A stretch of 6,667 nucleotides of DNA from Euryarchaeota archaeon UBA59 (GTDB lineage Archaea; Thermoplasmatota; Poseidoniia; Poseidoniales; Thalassarchaeaceae): assembly GCA_002505495.1 (NCBI GenBank), contig DAVI01000120.1, positions 13,035 to 19,701 on the forward strand, read 5' to 3'. The notes under the pieces are model-generated. The model made no database searches. It saw only the letters and a list, made by a program, of their open reading frames with translations, and had not been told where the DNA came from. A program made the position numbers and the translations under genes. Numbering within the stretch: the first letter of the stretch is position 1; each line of letters starts with the position of its first letter. This document shows positions 1 through 4,485 of this stretch, piece after piece.

Positions 1-293
1 AACGAGCCCATCGAGAGGCTGAACATGAACATCGCCCCATGCATGTAGGACTTCAGTTGGTCCCAGGAAAACGACTGTTGCTCACCCTCAGCACTGATGA
101 GAACTTCGCCAGTGAGGTAGCGCAGTCCAACGGTCATGATGGTGATTAGAAGTGCCAACATGACTGGGAACATCATGATGTGACGCTTGCGCGCGAAGTC
201 GACGTTCTGCCGCCACTCCTCCCGAAACATCATTCGGAACGTGACTCCGAACGACGCCGACATCGTCGGTGATTCTCTATTTCCGAAAGCCAT
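1..293 (-). CDS. ABC-2-type transporter permease, N-terminal fragment (3' end beyond window)
   Basis: Only the first 97 codons are inside the window; the reading frame is still open at position 1. The visible part has a hydrophilic, probably cytoplasmic N-terminus of about 40 residues (with FREEWRQNVDFARKRH), a first membrane helix at roughly residues 41-58 (MFPVMLALLITIMTVGL), a polar loop of about 25 residues, and the beginning of a second hydrophobic stretch from about residue 87. It follows an ABC ATPase on the same strand with a 19 bp gap, the usual pairing of an ABC-2 exporter, so it is inferred to be the membrane partner of that ATPase. The ATG at 293 is chosen because GGTGGTGA lies 6 bases upstream; an in-frame ATG at 263 is the alternative. 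No family motif is visible in this fragment, so the call rests on topology and neighbour, and the substrate cannot be told. Confidence 0.72.
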   Translation of the reverse strand, partial: MAFGNRESPTMSASFGVTFRMMFREEWRQNVDFARKRHIMMFPVMLALLITIMTVGLRYLTGEVLISAEGEQQSFSWDQLKSYMHGAMFMFSLSMGS

Positions 294-299
294 AGGGTG

Positions 300-307
300 T
301 CACCACC
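300..307 (-). promoter_or_regulatory. Shine-Dalgarno site of the ABC permease
   Basis: The minus strand reads GGTGGTGA here, 7 of 8 bases matching GGAGGTGA, with a 6-base spacer to the ATG at 293. This supports the start at 293 over the internal ATG at 263. It sits in the 19 bp gap after the ATPase stop codon, consistent with translation from a shared transcript. Confidence 0.6.
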
Positions 308-312
308 AATTT

Positions 313-1089
313 TCACTCCTCTTCTGGAGCACCGTCTTCTATCGCCTCGACTTCAGCCATTGAGGCTCCCACAAGCCGGATGAAGACATCTTCGAGAGTC
401 TCGGCATCATACTCCTTCAGGTCCTCCACCGTGCCGGCTGCGAGGACATGGCCGTGGTCGATTATGGCGACCCGCGTACAGAGTCTCTCGGCGACTTCAA
501 GGATGTGAGTACAGAGAAAAATGGTTCCACCTCTGCTAATGATCTCCATCAGAAGTTCTCGGCATTTTCGTTGGTATATTGGGTCGAGATTGACGAACGG
601 TTCGTCGAGGAAGAGTAGTTTCGGGTCGTGGATGAAGGCACCTGCGAGCATCACTTTTTGGCGCTGGCCCTTGGACAGGTCCTTGCAGAGAGAGTCCCGC
701 TTCTCGTTGATTCCAAACCAGTTGAGCCAGTACTTCACCTTCTCCTCCACCTCCTCCAGATTTCTCAGGCGGGCGACGAACTCGAGGTATTCAGCGGCTG
801 TGAGATATGATGGCGGGCTCTCCGATTCCGGTACGATGCCTACATTCGCCTTCACTTTGCGAGGGTCGGAGCGGACATTGATTCCAAGCACCTTTGCGCC
901 GCCCATTGTGGGGCGGAGTTGACCGGTCAGGAGTTTTATGAAGGTCGATTTACCGGCCCCGTTGGGACCGAACACCCCAAAGAATTCTCCAGAGTCTACA
1001 CTTACATTGAGGGGGTGGAGCGCGACGAAGTCGCCAAATGCCTTGCCTAAATCCTTCGCTACTACGAGTGGTTCTTCTGAATTCGCCAT
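313..1089 (-). CDS. ABC transporter ATP-binding protein, ABC-2/CcmA-like exporter class
   Basis: This 258-residue nucleotide-binding subunit would power a membrane exporter by ATP hydrolysis at the inner face of the membrane. All core motifs are present in order: Walker A GPNGAGKST (41-49), signature LSKGQ (138-142), Walker B LLFLDEP (158-164), D-loop NLDP (167-170) and switch His195 in CTH. The Q-loop position carries Glu88 (VPE) instead of Gln, and the signature has Lys for the usual second-position Gly; both occur in the ABC-2/CcmA/DrrA-like branch, which also fits the segment YLTAAEYLEFVARLR. The tail after about residue 240 is acidic (EAIEDGAPEEE). The ATG at 1089 follows TGAGGTGA with a four-base spacer, a strong ribosome binding site. 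It lies 15 bp after the crotonase gene and 19 bp before the permease. Substrate is unknown: drug, lipid, polysaccharide and general ABC-2 export are all possible. Confidence 0.93.
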   Translation of the reverse strand: MANSEEPLVVAKDLGKAFGDFVALHPLNVSVDSGEFFGVFGPNGAGKSTFIKLLTGQLRPTMGGAKVLGINVRSDPRKVKANVGIVPESESPPSYLTAAEYLEFVARLRNLEEVEEKVKYWLNWFGINEKRDSLCKDLSKGQRQKVMLAGAFIHDPKLLFLDEPFVNLDPIYQRKCRELLMEIISRGGTIFLCTHILEVAERLCTRVAIIDHGHVLAAGTVEDLKEYDAETLEDVFIRLVGASMAEVEAIEDGAPEEE

Positions 1090-1104
1090 ATGTTCACCTC
1101 AGGC

Positions 1105-1938
1105 TCAACGGCCCTGCCACTCCGGGCGCTCGCGCGCGAGGAAGGCGTTGACTCCAATCTCCTTGTCTTCGGTATCGAAGAGGGCGCAAAATTCCGCTCG
1201 CTCATATTCGATACCCTCTGCGAGTGGCCGCTCAAGGGCTGCTCTGACGGCCCTCTTCGCCGCTTTTATCGTGTGTGGTGATTTTGAGCCGAGGTTCTGG
1301 GCAAGGGCCATTGTCATCGCATCGAGTTCATCGGGAGCGCAGAGGTGGTTGACCAGCCCAATTCGATGTGCTTCGGAAGCGTCGACCATATCACCGGTGA
1401 GAACCATCTCCAGCGCCTTCCCGTAGCCGAGTAGGCGGGATAATCGCTGGGTTCCGCCACCGCCCGGAATCAACCCGAGATTGATTTCCGGCGTGCCGAG
1501 CTTTGAACGGACGGTGGCGATTCGAATATCACATGAGAGTGCGATTTCAGCGCCGCCGCCAAGGGCGAAGCCGTCGATGGAGGCGATGGTCGGTATCGTC
1601 AGATTCCAAATCGCCTCCCAGGCATTATCCTCGAAATCCCCTCGGATGTCATCAGAACCCTTGCCGACAAATTCGGTGATGTCCGCTCCAGCGACAAAGG
1701 CGGGTGGCTTCCCTCGCTCTCCCTCTGCCGCCTCTGGCGGCGGTGCGCCACGGATGACCACGACTCTGACACCATCATTCGATTCAGCGGCAGAACAGGC
1801 TTCTTTGAGGGCAGCAACCACATTGGAGTTGAGGGCGTTCAACTTGCCTGGACGGTTGATTGTCCACACCTCGACGACCCCGCCTTCGGGTGAGGAGTCT
1901 CCAACGGGCACTTGTTCGATTGTGAGCGGCTCTGACAT
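1105..1938 (-). CDS. Enoyl-CoA hydratase/isomerase (crotonase) family protein
   Basis: This is a 277-residue crotonase-fold enzyme acting on acyl-CoA thioesters in the cytoplasm. Family landmarks are clear: the N-terminal NRPGKLNALNS (28-38), the AGADI oxyanion-hole segment (83-87), the second oxyanion-hole region GFALGGGAEIALSCDI (123-138), then GTPEINLGLIPGGGGTQRL (148-166) and the C-terminal FLARERPEW. Glu131 and Glu151 align with the two catalytic glutamates of classical enoyl-CoA hydratase (144 and 164 in the rat enzyme), so hydratase activity is plausible. An extra Pro/Glu/Gly-rich loop at about residues 66-79 (PPPEAAEGERGKPP) precedes AGADI, making that segment longer than usual. No other fatty-acid oxidation gene is in the window, so the substrate is open; related crotonases include 3-hydroxypropionyl/crotonyl-CoA hydratases, methylglutaconyl-CoA hydratases and isomerases. 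The gene starts 4 bp after the previous stop codon, indicating translational coupling. Confidence 0.92.
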   Translation of the reverse strand: MSEPLTIEQVPVGDSSPEGGVVEVWTINRPGKLNALNSNVVAALKEACSAAESNDGVRVVVIRGAPPPEAAEGERGKPPAFVAGADITEFVGKGSDDIRGDFEDNAWEAIWNLTIPTIASIDGFALGGGAEIALSCDIRIATVRSKLGTPEINLGLIPGGGGTQRLSRLLGYGKALEMVLTGDMVDASEAHRIGLVNHLCAPDELDAMTMALAQNLGSKSPHTIKAAKRAVRAALERPLAEGIEYERAEFCALFDTEDKEIGVNAFLARERPEWQGR

Positions 1939-1940
1939 GA

Positions 1941-1949
1941 GATCACTCC
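1941..1949 (-). promoter_or_regulatory. Shine-Dalgarno site of the crotonase gene, overlapping the upstream stop codon
   Basis: The minus strand reads GGAGTGATC followed by TC and the ATG at 1938. The TGA within this motif is the stop codon of the preceding membrane-protein gene, so termination and re-initiation occur within about 10 bases. This arrangement favours coupled translation and fixes the crotonase start at 1938. Confidence 0.6.
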
Positions 1950-2830
1950 AGTTCGTCTCTCATCTCGTCCAACTTCGATTGGCTCGCGGTGGGTGGTGGT
2001 GGAAGTGGAAGCCCGTCCGGAGGTGGAGGGAGGTCTGGAAGCACCTCTTCTTCCTCAAATTCCGAAGCGGCAACGAAGCCGTCGTCGAGTGGGATTCTCA
2101 ACTTGAGGATGCGAGCGTCGTCGATTCTGACATAGGTCGCTCCGTACGGATGGCCCGCTGCCACCTTTTCCGGCTCGTCGAGCAGTGTCAAACCGTGGCC
2201 CGGTTTTGAGAGAACGGAGAGCAGGTCTTCTGCATCGTCCTGCTTTGCCCACATCCTGGCTGCGTTTGCGCGAATTTCGGCCAACTGCCCTCGCCGGCGC
2301 TCTTCGATTCGACGCTTGATTGCGGCCCGTTTGTCGCGGCGTTCGTCAACGAACTCCTCTATGTCAGCCTCTTCAACCGATTCGGCATCGATGTCAACCA
2401 CGTATTCCTCGGCGACATGTACCTCATCCTCAATCGCAGATTCGTCGAGTTGGACGACTTCCTCATCATCTTCGCCACCCTCGCCGGTGGCTTCCTGAGC
2501 CTCAGCTGACTGGGCCAACTTGCGGTCACGCCTGCTACCACCATCCTCGTCTTGGACTACCGCCGCGGGTAGTTCGAGGTCGTCGGCCTCCTCTTCATCA
2601 GAGTCCTCCGCTCGGCCGCTACGGCGGCGCTTTTGCCCTCCTCGGCCCCTGCCTCGCCTTCGCTTTTTGCTGCTGCTGCTGCGAGTGAACATGAGAAATG
2701 CTGCGAGTAGTAGCAGTGCACCGGTGAAGGCGTAGTTGTAGAGCTCGTTTTCCCACTCTCCACCGAGAAACAGAGAGAAGAGGATGCCTAGGATGAAGGC
2801 GAGAATCAACAGAATACGGCCAAACGACAT
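1943..2830 (-). CDS. Two-helix membrane-anchored, charge-segregated protein of unknown function
   Basis: I do not recognise this 295-residue protein. Its N-terminus forms two membrane helices (about 5-23 and 33-48) joined by a short polar loop with an acidic patch (GGEWENE). A strongly basic stretch follows (about 55-73, with KKRRRGRGRGG and KRRR), which by the positive-inside rule puts the large remainder in the cytoplasm. Then come a long acidic, low-complexity region (about 75-160), a probably helical Arg/Glu-rich segment (about 157-196, with RRIEERRRGQ), a more ordered stretch (about 197-255, with HPYGATYVRIDDARILKLRIP) and a proline-rich tail (PDLPPPPDGLPLPPPP, about 265-280). It could be an envelope scaffold or a membrane tether for a cytoplasmic complex, but no catalytic motif is seen. 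The ATG at 2830 begins directly after a GC-rich inverted repeat and lacks a good Shine-Dalgarno match. The stop codon overlaps the ribosome binding site of the crotonase gene. Confidence 0.8.
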   Translation of the reverse strand: MSFGRILLILAFILGILFSLFLGGEWENELYNYAFTGALLLLAAFLMFTRSSSSKKRRRGRGRGGQKRRRSGRAEDSDEEEADDLELPAAVVQDEDGGSRRDRKLAQSAEAQEATGEGGEDDEEVVQLDESAIEDEVHVAEEYVVDIDAESVEEADIEEFVDERRDKRAAIKRRIEERRRGQLAEIRANAARMWAKQDDAEDLLSVLSKPGHGLTLLDEPEKVAAGHPYGATYVRIDDARILKLRIPLDDGFVAASEFEEEEVLPDLPPPPDGLPLPPPPTASQSKLDEMRDELE

Positions 2831-2851
2831 CTCGCCCCCCCTAGGGGCGAG
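2831..2851 (-). promoter_or_regulatory. GC-rich hairpin abutting the start codon of the unknown membrane protein
   Basis: CTCGCCCC (2831-2838) and GGGGCGAG (2844-2851) are perfect 8-base reverse complements with a 5-base spacer. In the minus-strand transcript this would be a stable stem-loop whose last base touches the ATG at 2830, and the only G-rich Shine-Dalgarno candidate (GGGGGGCGAG) lies in its 3' half. It lies in the 63 bp gap after the XTPase gene, the widest gap in the minus-strand gene row. It could dampen or regulate initiation, or mark a transcript processing point. No T-run follows, so a simple terminator is less likely. Confidence 0.45.
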
Positions 2852-2893
2852 CAGCGGTGTCTCCGCTTTGAAGACGACGGCGTATGAAATGGC

Positions 2894-3703
2894 TCATCTG
2901 AGCCGATTGAGGACCGCTTCGAGCGCCTTGCGTCGGTGGCTGAAGGCATTCTTTTCTGCGGTTTCAAGTTCAGCGAAGGTTCGGCCCCCTGAAGTCAGCA
3001 TATCCGAGGTCCCGGAATCCGAACTCCCACCCTCTGAGGACCGCCCCTCGGATGAGAGCTCGCCGAGGTCATCCGGGATGAAAATCGGGTCGTAGCCAAA
3101 GCCGTTCTCGCCTCGCTCCTCAGCGATGATTCGGCCCCTGCAAATCCCTTCGCCGACGAACTCCTCACCGTCCCAAAGTATCGCATAGGTTCGGAACTCT
3201 GCGCCGCGCTCCTCTCGGCCTTCCATCAAGTCGAGAATGCCCAGGCATCCGATTTGGCTGTGGACGGAGGCGGAGGAGACGCCGGGAAAGCCGTTCAGCG
3301 AGTCGATGAAAAGGCCGGAGTCATCGACCAATATCGCTCCTTCTTCACTGCTTTCAGCCAGTAGCTTTCTCGCTTGGGAAATCTTTGCGTTCGCCACAAT
3401 CCTGAGAGAGTCGGCTTGCGGTTCAAACACCTCGGGGGGTTTGCCATTCAGTAGGAACTGTTCGACTCGGTATCCGAGTGGTGCGAAGTAGTGCTGCGCT
3501 TCGGCCAGTTTGCCCAAGTTTCCGGTGAGGAAGAGAAGCCGCTTCACGACCAATGCAGGGGTAGCGCGTGATTGAGTCTGCCGGCCGGCCGAGGTCGTCA
3601 AGATGAAGGGGAACCGTAAGCCGAGGGCCAATGGATTCGAGGGTCCTTCTGTTGGTCGCCGACGGCGGCGCCTCGCTGCGCTGCTCCTTGCCTGATTGGC
3701 CAT
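2894..3703 (-). CDS. rdgB: XTP/dITP pyrophosphatase (RdgB/HAM1/Ham1-like, non-canonical NTP house-cleaning)
   Basis: The enzyme hydrolyses dITP, ITP and XTP to the monophosphate plus pyrophosphate, keeping deaminated purines out of DNA and RNA in the cytoplasm. Family motifs are complete: the substrate-binding TGNLGK (60-65), VDDSGL (126-131) with the metal-binding/catalytic Asp pair, GFPGVSSA (138-145), GENGFGYDPIFIPD (198-211), TFAEL (242-246) and EKNAFSHRRKAL (250-261). Two oddities stand out. Between IPDD and TFAEL there is an extra Ser/Gly/Glu-rich stretch of about 25 residues (about 213-240) where homologues have a short turn. Residues 1-52 precede the normal N-terminus and contain six consecutive arginines. 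The family is usually about 185-200 residues. A GTG at 3547 would give a 217-residue protein beginning MKRLLFLTGN, which fits the family better but has no visible Shine-Dalgarno. The ATG at 3703 is kept because AGGGAAG precedes it and it lies 5 bp after the Bud32 stop codon, typical operon spacing. Product certain, start uncertain. Confidence 0.93.
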   Translation of the reverse strand: MANQARSSAARRRRRRPTEGPSNPLALGLRFPFILTTSAGRQTQSRATPALVVKRLLFLTGNLGKLAEAQHYFAPLGYRVEQFLLNGKPPEVFEPQADSLRIVANAKISQARKLLAESSEEGAILVDDSGLFIDSLNGFPGVSSASVHSQIGCLGILDLMEGREERGAEFRTYAILWDGEEFVGEGICRGRIIAEERGENGFGYDPIFIPDDLGELSSEGRSSEGGSSDSGTSDMLTSGGRTFAELETAEKNAFSHRRKALEAVLNRLR

Positions 3704-3708
3704 CTTCC

Positions 3709-4395
3709 CTAACTGTGGTATCGGACCCTAGAGCGAATCTTGTCGAAGCGGGCCAACACCTCATCGGCGTTTGGCGGCGGAGTGTCAGAACCTAGCCATT
3801 CAACCGCCGGCTCTTCTCGGTATCCGCTGAGTACCTGAGCCATCGCATCGGGGTGCTCTGGGTGACTCGCTGTCAGACACTCATGTATGACCTGCAGGTC
3901 GAGCCCCATCCTCTCTACTTCAGTTGTCCAACTCGAAAGTCCGAAGTCGATCAGCGAGATTCCCGCATCGTCGTCCCATAGCAGGTTGTTGGTCGTCAGA
4001 TCGCCGTGCACCGCTCCCCTGCCGTGCAACTGTCGAATCACCCCGCCGGCCGCCTGAAGTGAGAGTTCGGTCTGCTGGGGGTTCTGGCCGTCATCCCCAA
4101 CACTCCTCAGGACGTCGATGAGTTGCTTGCCGGGCATTCTGCTCTGAATCATCTCTCTCTTCTCGGTGTCGAGGGCGAGCAGTCGCGGGACGGGTAGCCC
4201 CGACTCCGCCAGTCTGGTCAACATGCGCGCCTCGGCTGACATTCTTCGACTGGTCAACCGTCTGTCCAAGTCGGGATGACGGTAACCACGCGGGCTGCGA
4301 ACCTTGCGGACTGCGGGAAGTCCGAGGAAGAGGCCGGACGAAACCGCGGCCTCGGCTCCTACGTGAAGCAGACAGTCCTCCTTCCAAGCCTCCAT
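3709..4395 (-). CDS. bud32: Bud32/PRPK-type atypical protein kinase (KEOPS subunit)
   Basis: Bud32 is the small kinase/ATPase of the KEOPS complex, which with Kae1 makes the N6-threonylcarbamoyl group on A37 of ANN-decoding tRNAs in the cytoplasm. Numbered from the ATG at 4395 (228 residues), the marks are HVGAEAAV near the N-terminus, the ATP-binding Lys31 in VRKVR, the Bud32-specific GYRHPDLDRRLTSRRMSAEARML (about 37-59, including Glu55), the catalytic loop VHGDLTTNN (129-137, Asp132 and Asn137), the metal-binding DFG (150-152), and an Arg-rich C-terminus ending RSRVRYHS that resembles the RGRY-type tail of Bud32. Archaeal Bud32 proteins are usually about 200-230 residues. An in-frame ATG at 4443 would add 16 Gly/Arg-rich residues, but it has no ribosome binding site and would consume the divergent promoter region; the ATG at 4395 has one. 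The gene is stand-alone, not fused to Kae1, and Kae1, Cgi121 and Pcc1 are not in the window. It is the first gene of the minus-strand row. Confidence 0.92.
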   Translation of the reverse strand: MEAWKEDCLLHVGAEAAVSSGLFLGLPAVRKVRSPRGYRHPDLDRRLTSRRMSAEARMLTRLAESGLPVPRLLALDTEKREMIQSRMPGKQLIDVLRSVGDDGQNPQQTELSLQAAGGVIRQLHGRGAVHGDLTTNNLLWDDDAGISLIDFGLSSWTTEVERMGLDLQVIHECLTASHPEHPDAMAQVLSGYREEPAVEWLGSDTPPPNADEVLARFDKIRSRVRYHS

Positions 4396-4397
4396 TT

Positions 4398-4407
4398 GAC
4401 CACCACC
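4398..4407 (-). promoter_or_regulatory. Shine-Dalgarno site that decides the bud32 start
   Basis: The minus strand reads GGTGGTGGTC, 8 of 10 bases matching GGAGGTGATC, two bases before the ATG at 4395. It resembles the permease site (GGTGGTGA). The alternative ATG at 4443 has only a C-rich, non-matching leader, so this site favours the shorter, 228-residue Bud32. Confidence 0.5.
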
Positions 4408-4421
4408 ACCCCTTCGGGGTG
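4407..4421 (-). promoter_or_regulatory. Short GC-rich hairpin in the bud32 leader
   Basis: CACCCC (4407-4412) and GGGGTG (4416-4421) are perfect 6-base reverse complements with a 3-base spacer. In the bud32 transcript the stem-loop would sit directly upstream of, and share its edge base with, the Shine-Dalgarno site. It could influence ribosome access or be chance in GC-rich DNA. If the ATG at 4443 were the true start it would instead be coding sequence. Confidence 0.35.
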
Positions 4422-4474
4422 TTCTTCCGGAGAAGAGATGCATTCAAAGGGGTGGCGGCCTCGTTGGTAACCCC

Positions 4475-4485
4475 GAAGTGGTCTC
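4475..4485 (+). promoter_or_regulatory. Putative Shine-Dalgarno site of nadA
   Basis: GAAGTGGTCTC directly precedes the ATG at 4486 and resembles the crotonase-gene leader GGAGTGATCTC, which is also directly followed by ATG. The match to GGAGGTGATC is imperfect, but the parallel supports 4486 as the nadA start; the next in-frame ATG is codon 39, too close to the active-site HHYQ segment. Confidence 0.4.

Larger units (their letters stand above)
4396..4485. promoter_or_regulatory. Divergent intergenic region between bud32 and nadA, probable promoters
   Basis: This 90 bp stretch separates two genes that read away from each other, so it should hold both promoters. No convincing archaeal TATA/BRE pair is visible. 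The most AT-rich patch (about 4436-4448, around ATGCATTCAAAG) lies roughly 40-50 bases from each start codon and is the best candidate core element, possibly used in both directions. The rest holds the Bud32 hairpin and the two ribosome binding sites. The promoter call is positional inference. Confidence 0.35.

Noticed and set aside
1988..2002. GGTGGGTGGTGGTGG on the plus strand, a possible two-layer G-quadruplex.
   Set aside because: It is explained by proline codons of the poly-Pro tail on the minus strand; two-layer quadruplexes are weak and nothing else points to a role.
1481..2209. A 242-codon plus-strand open frame, and other long opposite-strand frames across the minus-strand genes.
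   Set aside because: They lie opposite well-supported genes, have low-complexity Ser/Arg/Pro composition and show no motifs; they are by-products of GC-rich coding on the other strand.
2669..2682. (GCT)4 trinucleotide repeat, a possible unstable microsatellite.
   Set aside because: It encodes four serines in a low-complexity linker and is too short to suggest programmed instability.
3004..3070. The 8-base direct repeat CCGAGGTC at 3004-3011 and 3063-3070 around the XTPase insertion, considered as a duplication scar.
   Set aside because: The copies are 59 bases apart and fall in different codon phases, so they do not explain an in-frame duplication; likely chance.
3583..3590. GGCCGGCC palindrome, considered as a protein-binding site.
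   Set aside because: It is a short GC palindrome expected by chance in GC-rich DNA and lies within the possible XTPase extension with no supporting context.
4396..4443. Sixteen extra N-terminal residues of Bud32 from the ATG at 4443.
   Set aside because: No ribosome binding site precedes 4443, the added residues are Gly/Arg-rich and not family-like, and the ATG at 4395 has a good Shine-Dalgarno match.
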